DNA from: Phaeobacter sp. 11ANDIMAR09 | Lineage (GTDB): Bacteria > Pseudomonadota > Alphaproteobacteria > Rhodobacterales > Rhodobacteraceae | Direction of reading: 5' to 3' | Assembly: GCF_001294455.1 (NCBI RefSeq) | Contig: NZ_LIKT01000005.1 | Span: 176,642-240,641 of the forward strand | DNA: 64,000 nucleotides | Part shown: piece by piece, positions 54,385-62,143 of the stretch | Layout: every line of letters starts with the position of its first letter | How positions within the stretch are numbered: the first letter of the stretch is position 1 | Made by a program: the position numbers and the translations under genes | The notes under the pieces: model-generated | What the model was told of the DNA's origin: nothing | Database searches by the model: none | What the model saw: only the letters and a program-made list of their open reading frames with translations

Positions 54385-55431
54385 ATGACCACTCGTAGAA
54401 AGCTTCTTGGAGCCGCCGGCGCTGCCGCAATCGTGGCCCTCAGCGCCACCTCGGCATTTGCTGAAAACGTCACTCTGAAACTGCACCAGTTTCTGCCAGC
54501 CCAGGCCAATGTGCCAAAGCTGATCCTGGATGTCTGGGCCGACAAGGTCGAAGCGGCCTCCGGTGGCGAGATCACCATTGACCGTTTTCCTTCCATGCAG
54601 CTGGGCGGCAAGCCACCAGAGCTGATGGACCAGGCCATCGACGGCGTTGCGGACATCGTCTGGACTGTTGTTGCCTATACCCCCGGCCGCTTCCCTTCGA
54701 CCGAAGTCTTTGAACTGCCCTTCATGATGACCAATGCCCGTGCCACGTCGCACGCCTATTGGGAAATGTTCGATAAGCACATGAAAGACACCGAGTTCAA
54801 GGATGTCAAAATCCTGGGTACTTGGGTTCACGGCCCTGGCATCATCCATACCTCCGATCCGGTTGAAACTCCCGCGGACCTGCAGGGCATGAAAATCCGT
54901 GGCGGTGGTCGTTCGGTCAACTCGCTGCTGACACAGCTGGGTGCAACCCCCGTTGGTATGCCTGTTCCTGCGATCCCCGAAGGCCTGTCCAAAGGCGTGA
55001 TCGATGGCACCACCATTCCATGGGAAGTCACCGCAGCGCTGAAAGTGCCAGAGCTGGTTGAAAGCCACACCGAGTTCACCGGCAAGGCGCTCTACACTCT
55101 GACCTTTGTTCTGGCGATGAACAAAGAGAAATACGAGAGCCTGTCCGACGCTCAGAAAGCCGCCATTGATGAGAACTCCGGTCTGGAATTCTCGGTCTTT
55201 GCGGGTGGCACCATGGCCGATTCCGATGGCCCATCACGGGAAGCTGCGCTTGATAACGGCAACAACGTTATCACCCTGGACGAAGATCAGACCACTGAAT
55301 GGCGCAACCTGGCCCAGCCAGTCTATGACAAATGGCTGGCCGACATGACCGAAAAAGGCATCGACGGTCAGGCGCTTTTGGATGAAGCCTCCTACCTGAT
55401 CGAAAAATACACGCCACAATACGTGAAGTAA
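54385..55431 (+). CDS. TRAP transporter substrate-binding protein, DctP family
   Basis: A 348-residue periplasmic binding protein: signal peptide to about residue 25 (TTRRKLLGAAGAAAIVALSATSAFA), FPSMQLGG, ADIVWTVVAYTPGRFP, and the carboxylate-binding Arg in DLQGMKIRGGGRSVNSLLTQLGATPVGMP. It should bind an organic acid for the DctQM membrane components. The start at ATG 54385 has GGGAGGAA upstream; the longer frame to 54310 is promoter DNA. A hairpin after the stop (55447-55482) may raise its dose relative to dctQM. Confidence 0.95.
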   Translation: MTTRRKLLGAAGAAAIVALSATSAFAENVTLKLHQFLPAQANVPKLILDVWADKVEAASGGEITIDRFPSMQLGGKPPELMDQAIDGVADIVWTVVAYTPGRFPSTEVFELPFMMTNARATSHAYWEMFDKHMKDTEFKDVKILGTWVHGPGIIHTSDPVETPADLQGMKIRGGGRSVNSLLTQLGATPVGMPVPAIPEGLSKGVIDGTTIPWEVTAALKVPELVESHTEFTGKALYTLTFVLAMNKEKYESLSDAQKAAIDENSGLEFSVFAGGTMADSDGPSREAALDNGNNVITLDEDQTTEWRNLAQPVYDKWLADMTEKGIDGQALLDEASYLIEKYTPQYVK

Positions 55432-55446
55432 GCTAGAAATACAGTC

Positions 55447-55482
55447 AAAGGGCCGCAGCAGCATTTGGTGCCGCGGCCCTTT
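55447..55482 (+). terminator. Intra-operon hairpin between dctP- and dctQ-type genes
   Basis: AAAGGGCCGC (55447-55456) pairs with GCGGCCCTTT (55473-55482) around a 16-base loop. It is terminator-like but with only a short T-end. It probably allows partial read-through so that binding protein is made in excess. Confidence 0.65.
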
Positions 55483-55505
55483 GCGCACAATAAAGGGTTT
55501 AAACC

Positions 55506-56087
55506 ATGCACAAGCTCATGATGGGGCTGGCCAGATCCATGGCCATTATCGGTGGTATGGTCCTCTCTCTCCTGATCATTATGACCTGCCTGTCGATTAT
55601 CGGTCGCTTGTTGAATGGCGTCTTCCACGGCGACATTATGCAGTCGATTGCACCGGGCTTTTCGGACTGGATGATCACCTGGGTGGGGCCAATCAATGGC
55701 GATTTTGAACTGGTCGAAGCCGGTGTCGCCTTTGCAATCTTTGCCTTTATTCCCCTCTGCCAGATCTCTGCCGGACATGCCGCAGTTGATGTCGTCGCCA
55801 ATGCCTTTCCTCGCGGTGTGAACCGCTTTTTGCGCATGGTGACCGAAATCCTGTTTGCAGCTGTCCTAGTGCTGATCGCCTGGCGCCTGGCCGCTGGCAC
55901 CATCAGCAAGTTTGGCAATGGAGAGACCTCGTTCCTGTTGGAATTTAAGGTCTGGTGGGCCTATGGCGCCAGCTTGTTCGGCGCAAGCATCGCCGCCTTG
56001 CTTGGGCTCTATATGGCCGCCGTCCGCACTTATGAATTTTTTACCGGCCGCATCCAGATTTGGGACGGCGTGGAGGGTGAACAGTGA
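55506..56087 (+). CDS. TRAP transporter small permease, DctQ family
   Basis: A 193-residue inner-membrane protein with four hydrophobic helices: first LARSMAIIGGMVLSLLIIMTCLSIIGR, then FAIFAFIPLCQISAG (with the conserved H in GHAAVDV), a third around FAAVLVLIAWRLA and a fourth around LFGASIAALLGLYMA. It bridges the DctP-bound solute to DctM. Its stop overlaps the next start codon (GTGA). About 75 bp and the hairpin separate it from the dctP-type gene. Confidence 0.9.
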   Translation: MHKLMMGLARSMAIIGGMVLSLLIIMTCLSIIGRLLNGVFHGDIMQSIAPGFSDWMITWVGPINGDFELVEAGVAFAIFAFIPLCQISAGHAAVDVVANAFPRGVNRFLRMVTEILFAAVLVLIAWRLAAGTISKFGNGETSFLLEFKVWWAYGASLFGASIAALLGLYMAAVRTYEFFTGRIQIWDGVEGEQ

Positions 56088-57589
56088 CTACTCTTGAAAT
56101 TGGCATTGCCTCCTTTCCGGTTCTGATGGGGCTTATCTTTTTGCGGGTGCCGATTGGCCTGTCGATGTTCCTCGTTGGTCTAGGCGGCTTGATCCTGGTC
56201 ACCGATGGCACACAGGTGGCCTTTGGCCGTCTCAAAAGTGAGACCTACACCACCTTCTCCTCCTATTCGCTGACCATCGTGCCGATGTTCCTACTGATGG
56301 GCCATTTTGCCACCCTGGGAGGCATGTCCTCGGCACTGTTCAAAGCCGCCGAAGGTTTCCTGGGACATAAAAAAGGCGGTGTTGCCATGGCCTCGATCGG
56401 GGCCTGCGCCGGTTTTGGGGCGATCTGTGGCTCCTCGCTGGCTACAGCCGCCACCATGGGCCGCGTCGCCCTGCCCGAGCTAAAGCAATACGGCTATGCT
56501 GGTGGCTTCTCCACCGCGACACTGGCGGCAGGCGGCACCCTGGGCATTCTGATCCCGCCCTCAGTTGTGCTGGTGATCTATGCCATCCTCACCGAACAAA
56601 ACATCGCCAAGCTGTTCCTCGCGGCCTTTATCCCTGGCCTGCTGGCGGCCATCGGCTATGTCATCGTGATTTCCATCTATGTGCGCCTGAACCCCAAGGC
56701 GGCGGGCACCCGCCCTGCCATTCCCTGGTCCGAACGCTTTGCCAATTTGGTCAAAGTCTGGCCAGTACTCATGGTCTTTGGACTGGTTGTAGGCGGCATC
56801 TACGGCGGCTTGTTCACCCCGACCGAAGGCGCGGCAGTGGGCGCATTCGGCACCGGCTTGATTGCCTGGTTGAACGGCGGGCTGGACCGCCCCAATCTGG
56901 TTGACAGCTTCATGGTGACAGCCCGCTCCACCGCGATGATCTTTTTCATCGTGCTGGGGGCCGGCTTTTACAATGGTTTCCTCGCCCTGACCAAGGTGCC
57001 GCAGGAACTGGCAGATTTTGTTGTCAGCCAGGGCTATAGCCCCTGGATGGTTCTGGCGCTGATCCTGGCCTTCTATCTGATCTTTGGCTGCCTGATGGAC
57101 AGCCTGTCGATGATCCTGCTGACCATTCCGATCTTCTTCCCGGTGATCTCAGTCATGGACTTTGGTCTGCTTTCACTGATCGACATGCAGGCCAGCGCCG
57201 CGATGGAGGTGCTGAGCAACGGGGTGCCTGATGGCATGGGAGCAGAGATGCTCGCCTCGATACAAGATGCCATTGCGACGGGCACTGAACTCACCCGCGA
57301 ACAGATGAAGGAACTGGGCATTCGGGTCACCGAAGGCCGCGTCAACCGCATCGAATCCGAGTATGTCGCCATCTGGTTTGGTATTCTCGTGCTCATCGTG
57401 GTTGAGGTCGGCCTGATTACACCGCCCGTTGGGATGAACCTCTTCATCATCAACGCGATGGATCGCAAGACCAAGATGATCGATACCTACAAGGCAGTCA
57501 TGTATTTTGTCGCCTCCGATATCATCCGGGTGATTATCCTGGTGATGTTCCCGTTTATCACTCTGCTGCCGCTGTATCTGTTGTACTAA
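56084..57589 (+). CDS. TRAP transporter large permease, DctM family
   Basis: A 501-residue polytopic transporter with about 12-13 hydrophobic helices and the DctM landmarks FGAICGSSLATAATMGRVALPELKQYGY and GGTLGILIPPSVVLVIYAILTEQNIAKLFLAAFIPGL. Na+-driven uptake of a carboxylate is expected. A stretch around residues 370-420 is a polar loop (acidic/Met-rich) longer than in minimal DctM proteins. The GTG start at 56084 overlaps the dctQ-type stop. A clear terminator follows at 57616. Confidence 0.93.
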   Translation: MTTLEIGIASFPVLMGLIFLRVPIGLSMFLVGLGGLILVTDGTQVAFGRLKSETYTTFSSYSLTIVPMFLLMGHFATLGGMSSALFKAAEGFLGHKKGGVAMASIGACAGFGAICGSSLATAATMGRVALPELKQYGYAGGFSTATLAAGGTLGILIPPSVVLVIYAILTEQNIAKLFLAAFIPGLLAAIGYVIVISIYVRLNPKAAGTRPAIPWSERFANLVKVWPVLMVFGLVVGGIYGGLFTPTEGAAVGAFGTGLIAWLNGGLDRPNLVDSFMVTARSTAMIFFIVLGAGFYNGFLALTKVPQELADFVVSQGYSPWMVLALILAFYLIFGCLMDSLSMILLTIPIFFPVISVMDFGLLSLIDMQASAAMEVLSNGVPDGMGAEMLASIQDAIATGTELTREQMKELGIRVTEGRVNRIESEYVAIWFGILVLIVVEVGLITPPVGMNLFIINAMDRKTKMIDTYKAVMYFVASDIIRVIILVMFPFITLLPLYLLY

Positions 57590-57615
57590 ACACCGGCACA
57601 GGTAGACTAAAATGC

Positions 57616-57650
57616 GCCCTCTTCCAGTCCTGCTGGGAGGGGGCTTTTTG
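57616..57650 (+). terminator. Rho-independent terminator after the dctM-type gene
   Basis: GCCCTCTTCCAG (57616-57627) pairs with CTGGGAGGGGGC (57633-57644), with mismatches only in the middle, and is followed directly by TTTTTG. It ends the TRAP transcript. Confidence 0.8.
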
Positions 57651-57722
57651 TTAAGGGTGGTTTAAAAGATCCCCGCCTCAAAGTTAGATTAGCGCACCCG
57701 CAGCGCAGGCAAGGAACTCAAG

Positions 57723-58172
57723 ATGTCAAAACAAGTTGGTAAATCCGGCGACGGCGCCGCCTTTGTCCACAGTATCCGCGTTGGCTGGGGCCACTGCGAC
57801 CCGGCACAGATCGCCTATACGGGCCATTTGCCCAGTTTTGCGCTGGAGGCCATCGATGCCTGGTGGGAGCATCATCTGGAGGGCGACGGCTGGTATCAGA
57901 TGGAGCTGGATCGCGGCACCGGCACGCCTTTTGTATCGATGAATCTGGAATTCCGCTCGCCCGTCACCCCGCGCCACCGCCTGGACTGCGAAGTCTGGCC
58001 AAGTGCCATCGGCACCAAATCGGTAACCTTTCGTGTCGATGCGCGCCAAAACGGCACTCTCTGCTTTGAGGGGAAATTCACCTGTGTTTTCATCGACCCG
58101 GCCGAGTTTAAAGCCCGCCCCGCCCCGGCGGACTACCGCGCGGTGATAGAATCCAATCTACGACCCGCGTAA
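57723..58172 (+). CDS. Acyl-CoA thioesterase, 4-hydroxybenzoyl-CoA thioesterase-like
   Basis: A 149-residue hot-dog protein. The Asp-containing motif GHCDPAQIAYTGHL is the family active site (Asp acting on the thioester), followed by FALEAIDAWWEHHL and MNLEFRSPVTPRHRL. The length is that of the Pseudomonas 4-HBA-CoA thioesterase. It lies after the TRAP terminator with a 70-bp gap holding its own start region (ATG 57723), so it may be transcribed separately. By position it may release a free acid from a CoA intermediate of the same pathway (inference). It converges on the ycaQ-type gene with 3 bp between the stops. Confidence 0.85.
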   Translation: MSKQVGKSGDGAAFVHSIRVGWGHCDPAQIAYTGHLPSFALEAIDAWWEHHLEGDGWYQMELDRGTGTPFVSMNLEFRSPVTPRHRLDCEVWPSAIGTKSVTFRVDARQNGTLCFEGKFTCVFIDPAEFKARPAPADYRAVIESNLRPA

Positions 58173-58175
58173 TCT

Positions 58176-59390
58176 TCAGACAGGGTCATGTAGCCAGCCA
58201 TCCGAGAAGGTCACTGCTCCCAGCCCGGCAAAACGAGCGGTGCGTTCCAGTTCGGCCTCCAGGCGTTTGATGCGCGCGGGTGTGAAGGTCACACCGCGCT
58301 CGGGCCAGAGCGCGGTCACCCGCAGGCAGTCCGCCGGACGGTCCGCCTTCATATCGATGCGCCCTACCATTTTCTGCCCCTCGATCAGCGGAAAGACATA
58401 ATAGCCATAGATGCGTTTCGGCGCCGGGGTGAAAACTTCGATCCGGTAGTAAAATCCAAATAGCCGCTCGGCCCGTTTGCGGTCGCGCAGCATCGGATCA
58501 AAGGGGCTGAGCACCCGCACCCGCCCCGGCGCAGGCCCCAGCTCTGCCGCCTGTTCAATCACACCCGGACGGGCATGGCTCTTGCGCAGGCTCCCATCCG
58601 AGGCCGCAATCTCGATCTCTTCGATCTCGCCACGGGCCTTTGCCTCTTGGCACCAGCTCCGCGCCTCGGCATTGCTGGCGGTATCCCAGAACGCGGCAAG
58701 CTCTCCTGGCGTGGCAAAGCCAAGCCGGTCCAGCGCATTGTTGCACAGCCAGTCCACCGTCTGCGCCGGATCCAGTTGATCTGCGGGCGCATGGAGCGCC
58801 TCCTCTATTACCCGTTCGGTCAGATCGTAGCGTTTTTGAAACCCTGAGCGGCCAATCACGGTCAGCGCCCCGGTGCGCCATAAGTACTCCAGCGCGGTCT
58901 TGGACGGGTGCCAGTCCCACCAACCACCTGAACTCTTTTTCTCATCCTTGCCCAGATCAGACGAACTAACCGGCCCATGATCGCGGATGTGGCTCAGCAC
59001 AGTCTCAAACTGCTGCTCAAACCCATCGCGGCGCCAATTGCGCCAGCGTTTGCGCAGCAATGCCTCATCCCGCTGAAATCGCAGATGCCACTGCGGATAA
59101 TAGGCCAGCGGGATCATCGCCGCATCATGGGTCCAATGCTCAAACAGCGCCCCACCACCATGATACAGATCGGTCAGATGGTTGGGACGATAACTGGGTC
59201 GGCGGGAATAGAGGATCATATCATGGGCGCGGGCCACAGTGTTGATACTGTCGAGCTGAACAAACCCCAGTCGAGAGATCAACTGCAGCAGGTCCGCGCC
59301 TTTGGAGCCCCCGCGAGGCTGTTCCAAAAGGGCGTGACGATCCATGAACAGCCGCCGCGCCTGCGCGTTTTCAAGGCGCGGCAGAGCCAT
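58176..59390 (-). CDS. ycaQ: YcaQ-type winged-helix DNA glycosylase (HTH_42 family)
   Basis: A 404-residue protein. The active-site tripeptide is Gln-Leu-Asp (FVQLDSINTVARAHDMILY), the QxD form found in E. coli YcaQ, which unhooks interstrand DNA crosslinks; AlkZ-type relatives have QxQ. Other family features are the SRRPSYRP region, ALEYLWRTGALTVIGR winged helix, and the C-terminal VRVLSPFDPMLRDRKRAERLFGFYYRIEVF. Its start overlaps the stop of the LacI-type gene upstream (TGATG), so the two are one transcript; the reason for that pairing is unclear. Confidence 0.88.
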   Translation of the reverse strand: MALPRLENAQARRLFMDRHALLEQPRGGSKGADLLQLISRLGFVQLDSINTVARAHDMILYSRRPSYRPNHLTDLYHGGGALFEHWTHDAAMIPLAYYPQWHLRFQRDEALLRKRWRNWRRDGFEQQFETVLSHIRDHGPVSSSDLGKDEKKSSGGWWDWHPSKTALEYLWRTGALTVIGRSGFQKRYDLTERVIEEALHAPADQLDPAQTVDWLCNNALDRLGFATPGELAAFWDTASNAEARSWCQEAKARGEIEEIEIAASDGSLRKSHARPGVIEQAAELGPAPGRVRVLSPFDPMLRDRKRAERLFGFYYRIEVFTPAPKRIYGYYVFPLIEGQKMVGRIDMKADRPADCLRVTALWPERGVTFTPARIKRLEAELERTARFAGLGAVTFSDGWLHDPV

Positions 59391-60415
59391 CAGCGCCGCT
59401 TGAGCGTGTCACCATAAGAAATGGTGGGAGTCAGGGTCACATGATGTTCTTGCGCGGCCTCTGGGTCATCCAGCTGCGAGGCAATGATCTCGGCCGCTTT
59501 GCGCCCGATCTCCAACCGGCAGGCATCCATGGTGGCCAGTTGACGCGGCAAGCCCTGCAAGAGCTCAACCCCGTTAAAGCCGGCAAGACCAATCTGGCCT
59601 GGCACATCAATGCCCTGATCCATCAGGTAGAGCAGCCCGCCCGCACCGATCATATCGTTGGAATAATAAAGGAAATCCAGCTCAGGCGAGCGTTCCAGCA
59701 TTTCCTGCGTCATTTCACGCCCCTTGGCCAGTGCTGAGCCGCCAGAGTAAAAGGCGCGATCCTCGATCTCAACGCCTTCCTTCGCCAGGGCCTCGGTGAA
59801 GCCCTCGAACCGTTTGCGGGCCCGATGATCCAGCGGCATCTTAGTGCCCATGAAGCCGATATGGCGATAGCCGGCCTTTAGGATCGCCTTTGCCATCTCG
59901 CTGCCTGCACGGCGATGCGAAATCCCCACCATGGAATCTACCGGCTTGCCGTCCGTATCCATGATTTCGACCACCGGAATGCCGGCCGCATTGAGCATCG
60001 CCCGCGCCGCTTCGGTATGCTCCAGCCCGGCAATGATCACCCCAGAGGGCCGCCAAGACAGCATCTCATAGAGGACTTTTTCCTCTTTCTCCGGCTGGTA
60101 ATCGGTCACGCCGACCACCGGCTGCAGCGGCGTGTTTTCCAACACCTGGTTGATGCCGGTCAGCACCTCGGGAAAGACCATATTGGACAGCGAAGGGATG
60201 ATCACGGCCACCAGATTGACCCGCTTGGAGGCCAGCGCGCCGGCAATTTTATTGGGCACATAACCCAGTTCCTTGGCGGCGGTCAAAACCTTGACGCGGG
60301 TCTTTTCAGAAACATCTCCGCGGTTTCGCAACACACGGCTTACGGTCATTTCCGACACGCCTGTGGCTTCTGATACGTCGCGTAGGGTGAGCGGGCGCTT
60401 GGTTTCCGTGGTCAC
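59390..60415 (-). CDS. LacI-family transcriptional regulator (gluconate GntR-like)
   Basis: A 341-residue repressor: N-terminal HTH (LTLRDVSEATGVSEMTVSRVLR), hinge helix (NKIAGALASKRVN), and periplasmic-binding-protein-like core with VAVIIPSLSNMVFPEVLTGINQVL. It resembles the gluconate repressor GntR (E. coli), but no gluconate genes are visible here. Ligand and targets are therefore unknown. ATG 60415. The stop overlaps the ATG of the ycaQ-type gene. About 168 bp with no recognisable gene lie before the tRNA. Confidence 0.9.
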   Translation of the reverse strand: MTTETKRPLTLRDVSEATGVSEMTVSRVLRNRGDVSEKTRVKVLTAAKELGYVPNKIAGALASKRVNLVAVIIPSLSNMVFPEVLTGINQVLENTPLQPVVGVTDYQPEKEEKVLYEMLSWRPSGVIIAGLEHTEAARAMLNAAGIPVVEIMDTDGKPVDSMVGISHRRAGSEMAKAILKAGYRHIGFMGTKMPLDHRARKRFEGFTEALAKEGVEIEDRAFYSGGSALAKGREMTQEMLERSPELDFLYYSNDMIGAGGLLYLMDQGIDVPGQIGLAGFNGVELLQGLPRQLATMDACRLEIGRKAAEIIASQLDDPEAAQEHHVTLTPTISYGDTLKRR

Positions 60416-60583
60416 GATCTAAGGCCTCATATTTTCTGCTGCTTTAAGGTTAGCCAGTGCGCGCCAACAGTACAATGGGGCGCCGCAGGAAAGGCGCGCG
60501 ACAAATCGTTAGAATAATCCCTCGCCCCGGCCCTGCGCCTCATTGTGATAGTTCAAAGGATTTGCTATCGCGTAAACAGGCTC

Positions 60584-60660
60584 GGCCCCGTGGCTCAACT
60601 GGATAGAGCAGCCCCCTCCTAAGGGGCAGGTTGCAGGTTCGAATCCTGCCGGGGTCGCCA
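60584..60660 (+). tRNA. tRNA-Arg(CCU)
   Basis: A full cloverleaf of 77 bases including encoded CCA. Acceptor GGCCCCG pairs with CGGGGTC; D-stem GCTC/GAGC; anticodon stem GCCCC (60611-60615)/GGGGC (60623-60627) around loop CTCCTAA, giving anticodon CCT (60618-60620), which reads AGG; T-arm GCAGG-TTCGAAT-CCTGC. The start of a mobile element operon follows within 160 bp, and the 3' half of tRNA-Arg genes is a common integration site. Confidence 0.97.
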
Positions 60661-60815
60661 AAACCACTTGAAAAATATGGCTTATTTATAGGACGTTGTG
60701 CGGAAGCTTGCAAAAAGGCCCGTGAGATTTCAGGCCGAAGTCGGCTGAAACGGCCGATTTCTCGTACAAAACCTGTACAAAATTCGCACGTTTGTGCGTA
60801 TTTCGGGGGCCAATC
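60661..60815 (+). promoter_or_regulatory. Control region of the mobile-element operon
   Basis: Two direct repeats GTACAAAA (60764-60771 and 60775-60782), 11 bp apart, are followed by the inverted repeat CGCAC-GTTT-GTGCG (60785-60798), just upstream of the replication gene. Further upstream GGCCGAAGTCGGCTGAAACGGCCGA holds overlapping GGCCG repeats. Likely operators; also a candidate place for an oriT or attL boundary, which I cannot define. Confidence 0.4.
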
Positions 60816-61673
60816 ATGAGCCGCCATAGCTTTGATCCCGAAATCGCGGGACGTGTTGGCCTGAACGCGGCGGTGATTTTCCAGAACATCACCTTCTGGA
60901 TCGAGAAGAACCAAGCCAATCGCCGCAACCTTCGAGACGGGCGGTATTGGACTTACAATTCGATCTCGGCCTTTAGTGAGTTGTTCTCCTATCTGAGCGA
61001 AAAGCAGATCCGAACAGCGCTCGAAAAGTTGGTCAGCGCAGAACTGATCATCAAGGGCAATTTCAGCGATGATCGCTATGACCGGACCTGTTGGTATGCC
61101 CTGGGCAACTCCATTTGCCCAAATGGGCAAATCGATCCGACCGAAAGGGAAAATGATGCATTTGCCCCTGAGGGCAAGCCATCTGCCCCTGAGGGCAAAT
61201 CCTATAAGAACAGATATAAACCATATCAAAAACCAAATCCTTCGCACGCGAAGGTAGCGGTGGAGGATGAGATTTCAGAAAAGATTTTGTCCGCCTATCC
61301 TGAGGATCGCGCTCGCGGCAAAGCGGGTTGTATCTCGCAAATCCGCCAAGCGCTGGCCGACGGAGTGGACGCCAAAGACCTCGAGGACGCCGTGCAGGCC
61401 TATGCGACCGAGAGCGAAGGCTTCACCCGCTCCAAGGTCTGCTTCTCCGACAATTGGTTCTCCTCTGGCCGTTGGTTGAAATACCTTCAGGAGGTTGAGG
61501 AGGCGCGAGAAGCGGGCAAAGCCAAAGAGGCTGAATTGCTGAAAGGTTTGGCCGACTGGGTCACGGACAAGCATCCCCTTTGCCGCCACATAACACCCGG
61601 CCAAGTGACCGCTTTGCTGGCCGCGAACCTGGTCAGCTCAGCTGAAATCGAAGCGGCGGGGCTCAGAGCATGA
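60816..61673 (+). CDS. Phage-type replication protein with intragenic iterons
   Basis: A 285-residue protein. Residues about 1-97 form a winged-helix domain typical of phage replication proteins and DnaD-like loaders (AVIFQNITFWIEKN, YWTYNSISAFSELFSYLSEKQIRTALEKL, YDRTCWYAL). A hydrophilic linker (about 98-145) with CPNGQ/APEGK repeats follows, then a helical C-terminal domain likely to contact the replicative helicase. Linker DNA holds palindromic iterons and an AT-rich block (61113-61240). The protein may bind them, as lambda O does. ATG 60816 is preferred over the upstream ATG 60792; the stop overlaps the mobC start (ATGA). Confidence 0.82.
   Translation: MSRHSFDPEIAGRVGLNAAVIFQNITFWIEKNQANRRNLRDGRYWTYNSISAFSELFSYLSEKQIRTALEKLVSAELIIKGNFSDDRYDRTCWYALGNSICPNGQIDPTERENDAFAPEGKPSAPEGKSYKNRYKPYQKPNPSHAKVAVEDEISEKILSAYPEDRARGKAGCISQIRQALADGVDAKDLEDAVQAYATESEGFTRSKVCFSDNWFSSGRWLKYLQEVEEAREAGKAKEAELLKGLADWVTDKHPLCRHITPGQVTALLAANLVSSAEIEAAGLRA
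61113..61240 (+). other. Putative intragenic replication origin: three iterons plus AT-rich block
   Basis: Iteron 1 is ATTTGCCC-AAAT-GGGCAAAT (61113-61132), iteron 2 TTTGCCC-CTGA-GGGCAAG (61161-61178), iteron 3 ATCTGCCC-CTGA-GGGCAAAT (61181-61200). Iterons 2 and 3 share TGCCCCTGAGGGCAA. Bases 61201-61240 directly after them are about 70 percent A+T. This mirrors oriLambda inside gene O (palindromic iterons followed by an AT-rich unwinding region). The repeats are seen; origin function is inferred. Confidence 0.55.
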
Positions 61674-62143
61674 GTGCGACAGACCCCCACAAAGAGCAGC
61701 GAGCAAGGTTACCCACCGATTACATCGGCGGGACTTGTGAGGGGCGGCCAGCCTCCCCTTCAAACCCCAACCAGACGCACGCAAGCGGCGTCAAAGAGGG
61801 CCTTTCAGAGAGCGTGATCTTTCGATGCAGCCCGTCGGAAAAGGCAGCGCTTGTGGTCAAAGCGCACGCCGCTGGCCTGCCCAATGCCATGCTGATGCGC
61901 GAGGCCTTGGGGCTGACCGAGGCACGTCGGCGCAAGCCCGTCCCTCGCGTTGACCCGAAGCTGACCTTTGCGATTGCCCGCGTCGGCGGCAACCTCAATC
62001 AGCTCTCCCGCTGGATCAACGGCGCAGTTAAATCCGGCCGCGCGAGCCAGATCGACACGCTTAAGGTCGCGACGCAGTTGGTGGCCATCGAACGGCAGTT
62101 GGCGCAGATCGTGGCGGCACACACAGGCGAGAACTGCGAATGA
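61670..62143 (+). CDS. MobC-family mobilization protein (MbeC-like)
   Basis: A 157-residue protein. Residues 43-80 (ESVIFRCSPSEKAALVVKAHAAGL) form a ribbon-helix-helix-like DNA-binding segment, and the MobC core RVGGNLNQLSRWINGAVKSGR (about residues 103-123) matches plasmid MobC/MbeC proteins. These bind oriT and assist the relaxase. Start overlaps the replication gene stop and its own stop overlaps the relaxase start (ATGA at both ends), so all three are one translationally coupled operon. Confidence 0.88.
   Translation: MSATDPHKEQRARLPTDYIGGTCEGRPASPSNPNQTHASGVKEGLSESVIFRCSPSEKAALVVKAHAAGLPNAMLMREALGLTEARRRKPVPRVDPKLTFAIARVGGNLNQLSRWINGAVKSGRASQIDTLKVATQLVAIERQLAQIVAAHTGENCE

Noticed and set aside
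61267..61479. Extra frame inside the replication gene as a nested gene
   Set aside because: Unlike the two frames nested in the relaxase gene, it has no ribosome site and no coherent protein features.
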